In this document: piece after piece, positions 26,767 through 35,139 of the stretch | How positions within the stretch are numbered: the stretch's first letter is position 1 | Layout: every line of letters begins with the position of its first letter | Source of the DNA: Nitrospirota bacterium | GTDB taxonomy: Bacteria > Nitrospirota > Nitrospiria > Nitrospirales > UBA8639 | Assembly (NCBI GenBank): GCA_027623995.1 | Contig: JAQBUF010000012.1 | Span: forward strand, 1-63,369 | DNA: 63,369 nucleotides | Reading direction: 5' to 3' | Program-made: the position numbers and the translations under genes | The notes under the pieces: generated by a model | The model's input: the letters and a program-made list of their open reading frames with translations, nothing else | What the model was told of the DNA's origin: nothing | Databases searched by the model: none

Positions 26767-28149
26767 CTAATTGGATTGCTCGGGTTTAATCGTCGGGTAC
26801 AAATGATATTTTTTCAGCAACTTATAGAAGTCAGAGCGATATCTTCCGGCGATTTGAGAAGATCGTGAAATATTGCCTTCGGTAATCTGTAGCAAGGTTT
26901 TGAGGTAGTCACGTTCAAAGGATTCCTTGGCTTCGGTGAGTGGTGACAACATGCCTTTGCCGGATTGGCGAATAATGGGAAGAAGGTCTGGGGTAATCAT
27001 ATCTTGGGTAGACATAATCACTGCGTGCTCCACGACATTTTCTAATTCTCGAATATTGCCCGGCCAGGAATACACCGTCAATGTTTGTAGGGCATCGGGG
27101 ACAAATCCCCGAATGGCTTTATTGGAGCGTACGGCACTTTTCTTCAAAAAATGTTGTGCCAGCGAGGGGATGTCTTGTCTTCGTTCCCGAAGTGGCGGAA
27201 TAGCAATAGGAACAACCTGGATGCGGTAAAATAAATCCTCTCGAAAACGGCCTTCTTGGACAGCCAGGCTCAGGTCCTTGTTTGTCGCGGTAATGAGGCG
27301 GACATCAATTTTAATAGGTTGGCGAGCGCCAATGGGGACCACTTCACGCTCTTGGATCGCCCGCAACAGTTTGCCTTGCAGTGCAAGCGGCATTTCCCCA
27401 ATTTCATCAAGAAATAAAGTCCCACGCTGACCGGTTTCAAAAAGCCCCATTTTTGTTTGATAGGCCCCGGTAAAAGATCCTTTAGTGTGACCAAATAATT
27501 CGCTTTCAAAAAGAGACTCGGGAATCGCGGCACAATTGACCGCAACAAATGGCCCTGTTGATCGTGCGCTATTACAGTGGAGGACCCGTGCAATAACTTC
27601 CTTTCCAGTTCCCGTTTCCCCAGAAATACAGACGGTGGCATCGGTATTGGCCACTCGGCTCACTTGTTGCAAAATTGCCTGCATTTGTGGACTTCGCGCC
27701 ACAACATTGTCCATTCCATATAATTCCCCTACCAACATTTTGAGACGATGAATTTCCTGAGTCATGCGTTGTTGGGAGAGGGCTTTTTCGATGCACGCAT
27801 GCAGCTCCTTATCATCAAAGGGTTTGGTGAGATAGGAGTAGGCTCCTTTCTTCATCGCTTCGACCGCATCGGGAATGCAGCCATGAGCCGTGAGAATGAG
27901 GATGGGAAGCGCCGGGTGGAGTTGGAGCAATTCCTCCATGACTTGCATTCCGCTCATGTCCGGCATTCGGACATCGAGGATCACGAAGTCGTAGAGCGCT
28001 TCTTGAAGGTGAGCAATCGCGGCCTTGCCATTCGAGCAGACCGTGACATCAAATCCAAAAGAGGTTAAACGCATTCGTAGCAAGGTCAAGAGGCCTTCAT
28101 CATCGTCCACGACAAGAATGCGTTCCAGCGAAGTATTAGGGGTTGGCAC
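26767..28149 (-). CDS. glrR: Sigma-54-dependent response regulator (GlrR/QseF-like)
   Basis: A 460-residue NtrC-type regulator. The receiver domain has VVDDDEG, the phospho-acceptor in VILDVRMPD, and LTAHGCIPDAV. The AAA+ domain has the Walker A GETGTGKE, a sigma-54 contact loop of GSFTGA form (usually GAFTGA), Walker B LFLDEIGEM, and the R-finger region FREDLFYR. A Fis-type helix-turn-helix (LLQITEGNISRSSQIAGRYRSDFYKLLKKY) ends the protein. The pattern, particularly AHGxIPDAV and GRxRxxFYKLL, matches GlrR/QseF. The GTG at 28149 has AAGGAGG six bases upstream and overlaps the end of qseG by 14 bases. It should activate sigma-54 promoters once phosphorylated by the upstream kinase. Confidence 0.9.
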   Translation of the reverse strand: MPTPNTSLERILVVDDDEGLLTLLRMRLTSFGFDVTVCSNGKAAIAHLQEALYDFVILDVRMPDMSGMQVMEELLQLHPALPILILTAHGCIPDAVEAMKKGAYSYLTKPFDDKELHACIEKALSQQRMTQEIHRLKMLVGELYGMDNVVARSPQMQAILQQVSRVANTDATVCISGETGTGKEVIARVLHCNSARSTGPFVAVNCAAIPESLFESELFGHTKGSFTGAYQTKMGLFETGQRGTLFLDEIGEMPLALQGKLLRAIQEREVVPIGARQPIKIDVRLITATNKDLSLAVQEGRFREDLFYRIQVVPIAIPPLRERRQDIPSLAQHFLKKSAVRSNKAIRGFVPDALQTLTVYSWPGNIRELENVVEHAVIMSTQDMITPDLLPIIRQSGKGMLSPLTEAKESFERDYLKTLLQITEGNISRSSQIAGRYRSDFYKLLKKYHLYPTIKPEQSN

Positions 28150-28930
28150 GTGCTTCCTCCTTAGGTGGCAAGATGGTTTCAGATGGTGTAGTCGGAGGGG
28201 ATTTTTCCTTGAGCTCTTGATCAATTCGTCGGAGCGCATCGAGTTGCCTGGTCAGTTCCGACACCTTTTTTTCGCGGGCGTGTAAGGCTTGTTGCAGCGA
28301 ATAGTTGGAGGCCGACCCAGTTTTGAGTGCCCCAACTTCTTGGGTCAGTTCATGAACCTGCGCACTCAGGGATTTGACTTTGGTGTCCTGGGCTAACAAG
28401 AGTTGTTTGAGATCAGATGGCAGAAGCGGTTGGGGTGAATCGGGGGATCCCAACAATCCAAGGTCTCGTTCCAGTAATGCCTGAACCAACTCCCTCGTGA
28501 GATCAACGTGTGATGAGCCTTGAGATTGGGAGCGATTGAGTTCCTCTAAAAGCCATAACCACACGCGACTGGCTTGACTGAGGCGATTGGAGGGGGGCGA
28601 TTCCATAACTTTTTGAAAGTGATAGATCGCCGCATCTCGATTGGAATGTAGGGCGGTTAAGGCTTTGAGGAAATGTGCGTGATTGCACGTCTCGGACGTT
28701 CGACATTGAGACAATTGGTTGTCGGCGCGAGTCCCTAGCCCTTCAAGAAACTTTATCTCTTGGGGAGGAGGAGAGAAAATCGTCGAAGGAGACAGAACCG
28801 TTGATGCGCTAGATGGCGAGGCCATCGTATAGGGTGAAAATTCCTGGCACCCTGTGGTTCCCAGCAAGGAGGCATACATCAAAATGCTTCTTAGCCAATT
28901 GAAGGTGTTATGAAAATATTTACGATACAT
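28136..28930 (-). CDS. qseG: Lipoprotein of the GlrK-GlrR operon (QseG-like)
   Basis: A 264-residue protein with a lipoprotein-like signal (ILMYASLLGTTGC, Cys near residue 28), a Pro/Ser-rich linker, an all-helical middle region (NHAHFLKALTALHSNRDAA), and a C-terminal coiled coil (about residues 175-245). It lies exactly where qseG (yfhG) lies in the enterobacterial glrK-yfhG-glrR operon. In E. coli QseG is an outer-membrane lipoprotein that activates the kinase by contacting its periplasmic domain; by analogy this one likely senses envelope state. The sequence is divergent, so the assignment rests on position and architecture. The start at 28930 overlaps the glrK stop region by 11 bases. Confidence 0.72.
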   Translation of the reverse strand: MYRKYFHNTFNWLRSILMYASLLGTTGCQEFSPYTMASPSSASTVLSPSTIFSPPPQEIKFLEGLGTRADNQLSQCRTSETCNHAHFLKALTALHSNRDAAIYHFQKVMESPPSNRLSQASRVWLWLLEELNRSQSQGSSHVDLTRELVQALLERDLGLLGSPDSPQPLLPSDLKQLLLAQDTKVKSLSAQVHELTQEVGALKTGSASNYSLQQALHAREKKVSELTRQLDALRRIDQELKEKSPPTTPSETILPPKEEARANP

Positions 28931-30425
28931 GAAGGGCCTCTTGTTGTAATCCTGAAGGAATCCTGATGTTGACGCATGTCCCTTTGCCTCGTTCGCTGTC
29001 AATCCAAATGTTTCCCTGGTGAGCTTCCACGACTTTCTTGACCAAGGCAAGACCAATGCCACTGCCAAATCGTGCTCCGCCTTCAGGTGATTTTCCTTGG
29101 TAGAATCGCTCGAAAATATGAGGAAGGTCTTCTGGTGCTATCCCTGGACCTTCATCTCTCACCGTCAGAGCTGTCATGTGGGTGGTGACCTCATGACTAA
29201 GCGTCAGTGTAATGGGTGATCCATTGGGGCCAAATTTGAGGGCATTGGAAAGGAGGTTTTCTATGGCTTGCTCGATCCGAGTGCTGTCCAGGTTAAGAGT
29301 ATGATCTGTCGGTAATTGATCATTGAGTATAATCGGAATTTGCTTACGCTCAGCCAGGAATTGCACTTTATGCACGGATTGCTGAACAAGGTGAATCAAT
29401 CTTGTGGGCATAAAGCAATACGCCATCATATTGGCTTCCATTTTAGAGAGATCCAATAAGCTGGCGATGAGTTGGTTTAATCGTTGGCTACTGTCCAGCA
29501 AGATCTCAAGGGTCTGGCGTTGTTCGGGAGTCAGAGGCCCAGGAATTTGATCGAGGAGTAACTGAGTCCCTTCGCGAATGGAGGTGAGTGGTGTTCGAAA
29601 TTCATGAGAAATATTCGCCAGGAATTCGGCCTTCATCTGATCGAGTTCTTGGAGCTGTGTGCCCATTCCATTCACGGTATTGACGAGCTCTCGCAATTCT
29701 TGCGGAACCTCTCCTTGCACCGAAGCGTTAAAATTTCCTTCTCCAATTTGGCGGATTTGTCTTTGAACTCGTCGCAACGGTCGTAAAATACTAAAGGTGG
29801 CGACCCCAGCCATTCCCATGCCGAACACCACCACGGAGACCATTAACTGGCGGGTAATAGTTTCTGCCTGTTTCGCTCGTTCATGCGAATCACTCAACAC
29901 GGCGCTGATTTGCCGCTCGTGGAGGGCAATGTATGAGCGTATGGTTTGTGTCATTTCGTCGATGAGCGTATCTCGCTTGTTTTCGTATTGCGCTAAGGTC
30001 TGGGTGTACCGGCTGGCCCGTTCTACACCTTCACTGAGGAAGAGTGTTTGAAATTGATCGTGTGAATCCTGAATCTGTAGAAGCAGTGATTGGCCTTCTT
30101 CTGAAGGGTCCTGGTCAATGAGGGAAATCAACGTTTTTTTAAATTGCCCGGCTTCCTGAAGAAATTCTTTCAACAGGCTCGTATCTCGTAGGACGAGATA
30201 TTGCTTGTCACTTTTAAGCTGAACGAGCAGGCTAGTAATGAGGCGTTTCCCTGTTTCCACCGTGGGGTAATAGTAGGAGACTAATTCGGTGCCTAACTGC
30301 GATAACGTCCGCAGCTGGTTTAAAATAAACCAGTTCACCCCAATGACCAAACTCATGATCGTCAGGTATCCCAACGTCAGACGGACAAATATTGAAAGTT
30401 TGGAAATTTGATTCCAGAAATACAT
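28920..30425 (-). CDS. glrK: Sensor histidine kinase (GlrK/QseE-like)
   Basis: A 501-residue sensor kinase. The first membrane helix (LTLGYLTIMSLVIGVNWFIL) is followed by a periplasmic helical sensor domain (about residues 40-170) and a second helix (VVVFGMGMAGVATFSILRP). A HAMP domain leads to HisKA with the phospho-acceptor His in ANISHEFRTPLTSIREG. The HATPase domain has ENLLSNALKFG, DEGPGIAPED, FERFYQG and GSGIGLALVKKVVEAH, all intact. The upstream in-frame extension (to 30659) overlaps the argJ end and is doubtful, so I start at the ATG just before the first helix; it lacks a clear ribosome binding site. Operon order is kinase, lipoprotein, regulator. Confidence 0.9.
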   Translation of the reverse strand: MYFWNQISKLSIFVRLTLGYLTIMSLVIGVNWFILNQLRTLSQLGTELVSYYYPTVETGKRLITSLLVQLKSDKQYLVLRDTSLLKEFLQEAGQFKKTLISLIDQDPSEEGQSLLLQIQDSHDQFQTLFLSEGVERASRYTQTLAQYENKRDTLIDEMTQTIRSYIALHERQISAVLSDSHERAKQAETITRQLMVSVVVFGMGMAGVATFSILRPLRRVQRQIRQIGEGNFNASVQGEVPQELRELVNTVNGMGTQLQELDQMKAEFLANISHEFRTPLTSIREGTQLLLDQIPGPLTPEQRQTLEILLDSSQRLNQLIASLLDLSKMEANMMAYCFMPTRLIHLVQQSVHKVQFLAERKQIPIILNDQLPTDHTLNLDSTRIEQAIENLLSNALKFGPNGSPITLTLSHEVTTHMTALTVRDEGPGIAPEDLPHIFERFYQGKSPEGGARFGSGIGLALVKKVVEAHQGNIWIDSERGKGTCVNIRIPSGLQQEALHVS

Positions 30426-30601
30426 AGGTTTTATTTTCGGGTGACGATAATCCTCAAACACATAAGTATAGAGTTGTGGGCATGGCATTGATGTGACCCA
30501 GGTCATACTTCTGAGAGTATTTCCCGTCGTGAGTTTTTTTACAGAAAATGTTGGAAATACTGTTTTGCGTGAGGGGGAGTAGATCTTATGGTTCGGAATG
30601 C

Positions 30602-31825
30602 TTAGGTGGTGTATGAGGCGTTGATCTTCACATAACCGTAAGAAAGGTCTGTGGTCCATAGGCGGTGAGAGCCAGGACCTTTTCCCATCGAGACCGACAA
30701 GGTTAATTCTTTTTGTCGCATCACCTTTTGTGCCTGTTTGTCGGCTTGTGTGCTGACCCGTTGTCCTCCTTGAACAACGAAGACCTCATTAAATTTCAAC
30801 GAGATATTTTTGGGATTGAGCGGAATGCCTGCTCGGCCTATGGCCGCAATAATACGGCCCCAATTTGGGTCTTCGCCAAAAATCGCTGTTTTGACGAGCA
30901 TTGATGTGGCAATCGTCTCCGCAATCTGTTTGGCATCACAATGAGACTTAGTTCCTTCCACCTTGATGGTGACAAGTTTGGTGGCACCCTCGCCATCGCG
31001 GCAAATTTTCAAGGCAAGGAATTCGCAAGCATGTTGTAGTAAGGCCTGAAAAGCCATCCAATGTTGGGTCCCGTGGGTGATGAGTGTGTTGTTGGCCAGT
31101 CCATTGGCCAGGCAGAGAACGGTATCGTTGGTACTACTGTCGTTATCCACGGAAATGCAATTAAAAGAATGATCCACGGCTTGTGTCAGGGCGCGTTGTA
31201 GAGCTTGAGGTGTGATCGCCACATCAGTCGTGAGATACGCTAACATCGTCGCCATATTTGGATGAATCATCCCTGAGCCCTTGGCCATTCCGCCGATGGT
31301 GATGACATGTCGTCCAATCTTGGTCTGGCAGGCAAATTCTTTCGATATGGTGTCGGTGGTCATGATGGCCCTGGCAGCTCGAATATGCCCAGACGGACTC
31401 AGGCGTTTTACAATGGTGGGAATGCCCTTCCGTAGGGCTGTCATGGGAAGTGTGCGGCCAATGACTCCAGTTGAACCGACAAACACGGTGTGCTTGGGAA
31501 TGCCTAAGAGCTGAGCGGTGAGTTTTTGTATTTCCTTCGCATCAGCTAATCCTTGAGTCCCAGTACAGGCATTCGCATTTCCACTATTCACGACAATGGC
31601 CTGGCCAGTTTTTTTCTTGATCTGATGCTGATTAAGAATCACGGGTGCCGCGAGGATTTGATTTTTAGTGAACACCCCGGCTATGGGACCTGGCCGTTCA
31701 GACATTACAAGGGCGAGGTCTAAGGCTTGAGAAGGTTTCACGCCTGCATGAATCCCAGCAGCAAGAAAACCTTTAGGGGCGGTGACGCCACCCGATACTT
31801 TTTTGATGGATAAAGTTTTCGGCAT
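30602..31825 (-). CDS. argJ: Bifunctional glutamate N-acetyltransferase / ornithine acetyltransferase
   Basis: ArgJ transfers an acetyl group from N-acetylornithine to glutamate in arginine biosynthesis, and many forms also make N-acetylglutamate from acetyl-CoA. The 407-residue sequence has the autoprocessing site KGSGMIHPNMATMLAYLTTD, in which the chain is cut before Thr193, the nucleophile. Other family marks are VNSGNANACTG and the C-terminal FGEDPNWGRIIAAIGRAG. It lies 50 bp downstream of argC. I chose the ATG at 31825 at the start of the conserved region; a GTG at 31849 would add eight residues. Confidence 0.95.
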   Translation of the reverse strand: MPKTLSIKKVSGGVTAPKGFLAAGIHAGVKPSQALDLALVMSERPGPIAGVFTKNQILAAPVILNQHQIKKKTGQAIVVNSGNANACTGTQGLADAKEIQKLTAQLLGIPKHTVFVGSTGVIGRTLPMTALRKGIPTIVKRLSPSGHIRAARAIMTTDTISKEFACQTKIGRHVITIGGMAKGSGMIHPNMATMLAYLTTDVAITPQALQRALTQAVDHSFNCISVDNDSSTNDTVLCLANGLANNTLITHGTQHWMAFQALLQHACEFLALKICRDGEGATKLVTIKVEGTKSHCDAKQIAETIATSMLVKTAIFGEDPNWGRIIAAIGRAGIPLNPKNISLKFNEVFVVQGGQRVSTQADKQAQKVMRQKELTLSVSMGKGPGSHRLWTTDLSYGYVKINASYTT

Positions 31826-31875
31826 CTGTTGAGTACGTTTTTGTTGCACTGTGTTCAGTCAGGAGAAATTGTGGG

Positions 31876-32958
31876 CTAGGGGAAAATCCCCGGTGAGGCC
31901 AATCCCGTGTCTTCAGGGTATCCCATCATCAGGTTCATGGATTGAATGGCTTGACCTGCAGCGCCTTTGACGAGGTTGTCAATGGCTGCCACCGTAATAA
32001 TATTACCTGTGCGAGAATCTGCGACCATCGAAATGTCACAAAAGTTTGATCCTCGAACTTGATTGGGACTTACCGCAGTGGTTTCATTTCGAATTCGAAT
32101 GAAACGTTCATCACGATAGAATCGGCGATAAAGATCTTGAAGCGTTTTTGTTGTTATTGGCTTCCTCATCTTGGCATAAGCCGTGCTCAAGATTCCCCGG
32201 TTCATTGGTGTCAGGTGAGGAGAGAAGATGACCTTTAATGGCTCGGCATGACTCGTTGAACGTGCTCGTGGTTTCAGGAAGACCTTATTGAGCTCCTGTT
32301 CGATTTCCGGAGTGTGACGATGTTGTCCAATCTTATAGGCCGTCATAGAGTCATGAGCTTCAGGAAAGTGATAGCTAAGGCTTGGACTTCGACCAGCACC
32401 TGAAATGCCGGATTTTGCATCAATCACAATTGAATCCTCTTTGATCAATCCCTTAGCTAAAAGCGGAGCTAATTGGAGAATTGCTGCGGTAGGATAACAC
32501 CCTGGGACGGCCACGAGTTTCGCGCGGGAAATTTTCGATCGATACAGTTCGGGCATGCCATAGACGGATTGTCGTAGAAGGTGCGGTGATGAATGAGTGA
32601 CCCCATACCATTCTTCATAGGTGTTTAGATCATTCAGGCGATAGTCAGCGCTTAAATCAATGACGCGTTTTTTGGCTTTCATACAATGCGCCACAGGCTC
32701 CATTGATTTGGTATGAGGCAAGGCCATGAAAATGAGGTCTACAGATTGAACAATGCGTGGCAGGTCCATGGGTTGAAACGTCAGAGAATAAAATGATTCC
32801 AGGTTTGGAAAGTGTGAGGACACTGGAAGTCCGACAGCCTTATCTCCGGTCACCATGGTGACCTGTGTATTTGGGTGTTGAGCTAACAGTCGAAGAAGTT
32901 CTCCCCCTGTATACCCGCTACCTCCAAGGACCGCGATTTTTAGTCGAGCTTTAGCCAT
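31876..32958 (-). CDS. argC: N-acetyl-gamma-glutamyl-phosphate reductase
   Basis: This 360-residue enzyme catalyses the NADPH-dependent third step of arginine synthesis. The nucleotide-binding N terminus has VLGGSGYTGGELLRLL, and the catalytic cysteine is Cys154 in VPGCYPTAAI. DLSADYRL and the later GISGAGRSP and HTPEIEQEL segments are typical. Together with argJ it forms an arginine pair on the minus strand, placed after the ribosomal protein genes and separated from them by a strong terminator hairpin. Confidence 0.97.
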   Translation of the reverse strand: MAKARLKIAVLGGSGYTGGELLRLLAQHPNTQVTMVTGDKAVGLPVSSHFPNLESFYSLTFQPMDLPRIVQSVDLIFMALPHTKSMEPVAHCMKAKKRVIDLSADYRLNDLNTYEEWYGVTHSSPHLLRQSVYGMPELYRSKISRAKLVAVPGCYPTAAILQLAPLLAKGLIKEDSIVIDAKSGISGAGRSPSLSYHFPEAHDSMTAYKIGQHRHTPEIEQELNKVFLKPRARSTSHAEPLKVIFSPHLTPMNRGILSTAYAKMRKPITTKTLQDLYRRFYRDERFIRIRNETTAVSPNQVRGSNFCDISMVADSRTGNIITVAAIDNLVKGAAGQAIQSMNLMMGYPEDTGLASPGIFP

Positions 32959-32994
32959 GAGAAATGAGTACTTTTTATGATAAGGTGGTTACAG

Positions 32995-33030
32995 AAAAAA
33001 GGGAAGGCCATATGGCCTTCCCTTTTTAAA
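32995..33030 (-). terminator. Intrinsic terminator after rpsI
   Basis: A perfect palindrome GGGAAGGCCATATGGCCTTC-CC lies at 33001-33022, flanked by A-runs on the left and T/A-runs on the right. On the minus strand this gives a GC-rich stem followed by TTTTTT, a classic Rho-independent terminator for rplM-rpsI. The symmetry would make it work in both directions. Confidence 0.92.
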
Positions 33031-33054
33031 AAAAAACTTGCAGCCGGAATGCAC

Positions 33055-33447
33055 TTACCGTTTTGAATATTGGAAGAGGGCCCTTGCTCCCTTTTGCCCA
33101 TATTTCTTTCTTTCCTTCACTCGTGAATCTCGAGTCAGCATCCCATCTTTCTTGAGCGGGCCACGAAATTCAGGGTTCACCTGAACCAAGGCTTTGGCAA
33201 TGGCATGTCGTAAGGCTCCAGCTTGGCCAGCAACCCCTCCTCCAGAAATCGATGCACGGATTTGGAATTGACCGAGCGTGCTGGTTTTTTCTAGTGGCGA
33301 CTCGACATGTGTACGGTGGGGAAGCAGTGTGAAGTAGTTTTCGAAGGTTCTTCCGTTAATCGTGATTTCACCCTGCCCTGGTTGAACCCAGGCGCGAGCG
33401 ATCGCATTTTTCCGTTTCCCCGTTGCGTAATGACGCTGACTTGCCAT
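33055..33447 (-). CDS. rpsI: 30S ribosomal protein S9
   Basis: A 130-residue protein of the normal length for S9 (uS9). It has YATGKRKNAIARAWVQPG at the start, GGGVAGQAGALRHAIAKAL in the middle and the characteristic basic C terminus RDSRVKERKKYGQKGARALFQYSKR, which reaches into the ribosomal P site. The start has AAAGG upstream. It directly follows rplM, the conserved bacterial order. Confidence 0.98.
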   Translation of the reverse strand: MASQRHYATGKRKNAIARAWVQPGQGEITINGRTFENYFTLLPHRTHVESPLEKTSTLGQFQIRASISGGGVAGQAGALRHAIAKALVQVNPEFRGPLKKDGMLTRDSRVKERKKYGQKGARALFQYSKR

Positions 33448-33500
33448 GTATAAACCTTTCTGTTGAAGAAGAGATGCTTGTTATGTTTTTGAGTAGAAAC

Positions 33501-33926
33501 TTACGACCAGGCCTCTGGGTTTTGTGCTGCATGCGGATGGTCTGATCCAGCATAAATTCGTAGTTTCTTAGCCATTTGTTTTCCTAGTGGAGTCTTTGGA
33601 AGCATGCCGCGAATGGCTTTGTTGACGACTTCCGTTGGTTTCTTTTCCATCAGGCGTTCCGCAGTAATGGATTTAAGCCCTCCTGGGTATCCGGTATGAT
33701 GATGATACGTCTTGTTTTTCATTTTCTTCCCAGTCAAGTGGACTTCTTTGGCATTGACGACAATCACGTGGTCACCCGTATCAACATTTGGTGTGAAAAT
33801 GGGTTTGTGCTTGCCGCGTAAGAGTGTGGCGGCTTGAGTGGCCAATCGGCCAAGTGTGGCGCCTTTGGCATCAAGAATATGCCATTTTCTGGTGACTTCA
33901 AGAGGTTTTGCTTGAAAGGTACGCAT
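33501..33926 (-). CDS. rplM: 50S ribosomal protein L13
   Basis: A 141-residue protein of normal length for L13 (uL13). Recognisable segments are WHILDAKGATLGRLATQAA, LRGKHKPIFTPNVDTGDHVIVVNA and RAIRGMLPKTPLGKQMAKKLRIYAGSDHPHAAQNPE, broken here for length. The start has GGAG about nine bases upstream. It is the first gene of the rplM-rpsI pair, and follows the two DUF151 genes on the same strand. Confidence 0.98.
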   Translation of the reverse strand: MRTFQAKPLEVTRKWHILDAKGATLGRLATQAATLLRGKHKPIFTPNVDTGDHVIVVNAKEVHLTGKKMKNKTYHHHTGYPGGLKSITAERLMEKKPTEVVNKAIRGMLPKTPLGKQMAKKLRIYAGSDHPHAAQNPEAWS

Positions 33927-33962
33927 CAGTGCTTCTCCATGTAAATTCGTCAGTATCCTAAC

Positions 33963-34448
33963 CTAAGCGTCGGATGTTTCAGATTGGCCAAATTGTTGAG
34001 GATCTAATTTCGCAAGCCAAGCGTCAAGATTATCACCACCACGTCGTTTCAACACATCCGAGGTGACATATATAGGACTTTTTGCTCGCAATGCCACGGC
34101 AATGGCATCACTGGGTCTGGCGTCCACTGTTCGTTCCAAACCATTGGAAATAAAGTGGATCGTGGCATAATAGGTATTGTTTTTCACATCTGTCACAACA
34201 ACATGACTGACGGTCATGCCTAGATGGTCAGTCATGCTGGTGATGAGATCATGACTCATTGGGCGAGGAGGCACGACGTCTTCAAGAGCCAATCGTATAG
34301 ATGTACCTTCAGCTGTTCCCACCCAGATGGGTAGCACGTCAGCATTGGTCTCATCACGCAAGACCACGATTTGTGTGTCGGTGTTCGGATCCACGAGTAC
34401 CCCATGCACCTTGAGTGGGATGAGATCAGTATTTTGTTCAACACTCAT
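33963..34448 (-). CDS. Bifunctional nuclease-family protein (DUF151), first copy
   Basis: A 161-residue DUF151 protein. It opens with VHGVLVDPNTDTQIVVLRDE, then VLPIWVGTAEGTSIRLALE, PRPMSHDLI and the conserved SDAIAVALRAKSPIYV. Plant and bacterial relatives have been described as nucleases acting on both DNA and RNA, although the physiological role in bacteria is unclear. It is a close paralogue of the neighbouring gene, with a gap of 53 bp, pointing to tandem duplication. The start lacks a strong ribosome binding site. Confidence 0.88.
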   Translation of the reverse strand: MSVEQNTDLIPLKVHGVLVDPNTDTQIVVLRDETNADVLPIWVGTAEGTSIRLALEDVVPPRPMSHDLITSMTDHLGMTVSHVVVTDVKNNTYYATIHFISNGLERTVDARPSDAIAVALRAKSPIYVTSDVLKRRGGDNLDAWLAKLDPQQFGQSETSDA

Positions 34449-34501
34449 TGGTATTTTTTCATGTATTTCAGGAAAGATATGCAGCCCTAAAAACTTCTTG
34501 G

Positions 34502-34957
34502 CTAGGCCTCAAATTTTCCAAAATCTTCGGGTTTAAGGTTTTCAAGCCAGCGTTCAAGTTCCTCAGAATTTTGTTTGCGAAGAACTTCTTCTGTAGTGAA
34601 AATTGGGGCCTCAGCGCGTAGGGCTAGAGCAATAGCGTCACTAGGACGGGAGTCAATAGAATACTCCGAGTCACCATACCACAGATGTATTTTGGCAAAG
34701 TAGGTATTGTCTTTTAAATCGGTTACGACAGCGCTTAAAACTTTTGCATCAACATTGTCCAGAATGGATTTCATTAAATCATGAGTCATCGGGCGAGGAG
34801 GAGCGATACTTTCCAACGCAAAACTGATCGCACTGGCTTCAGATTTCCCTACCCAAATAGGGAGCATGTCGGCGTTTTCTTCGTCACGAAGGATGACAAT
34901 ATAGGCATTGTTATAAGGGTCGAACAAGAGACCCCGGACGTTCATTTGTGTAATCAT
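34502..34957 (-). CDS. Bifunctional nuclease-family protein (DUF151), second copy
   Basis: A 151-residue paralogue of the preceding DUF151 protein. The same signature segments are present: VRGLLFDPYNNAYIVILRDE, MLPIWVGKSEASAISFALE, PRPMTHDLM and SDAIALALRAEAPIFT. The paralogues differ mainly in their C-terminal 25 residues. A GTP- or ATP-binding motif is not visible. It is the promoter-proximal member of the pair; a 180-bp gap separates it from proS. An internal Met (MNVRG) at 34945 is an alternative start. Confidence 0.88.
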   Translation of the reverse strand: MITQMNVRGLLFDPYNNAYIVILRDEENADMLPIWVGKSEASAISFALESIAPPRPMTHDLMKSILDNVDAKVLSAVVTDLKDNTYFAKIHLWYGDSEYSIDSRPSDAIALALRAEAPIFTTEEVLRKQNSEELERWLENLKPEDFGKFEA

Positions 34958-35139
34958 TAGAAATAGGCCACAGGTTTAGACACACTTCCCCAACAAAAGC
35001 GATACGATAGCATCGACTTCCTGGATTTGTCAACGTAAGTCCGAGATTTTAAAGGAATTCCAGGCTTTTTCCCTTTGATGCCTTGAGGCCTATGAATTGG
35101 GTATGATTTGGCATCTGGATTGATAAAACATGGGGATGT

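Noticed and set aside
26767-28149. Regulator next to xrtA read as PrsR
   Set aside because: It is separated from xrtA by a gap, is in an operon with a GlrK-like kinase and a QseG-like lipoprotein, and shares GlrR-specific segments (AHGxIPDAV, GRxRxxFYKLL). I call it GlrR.
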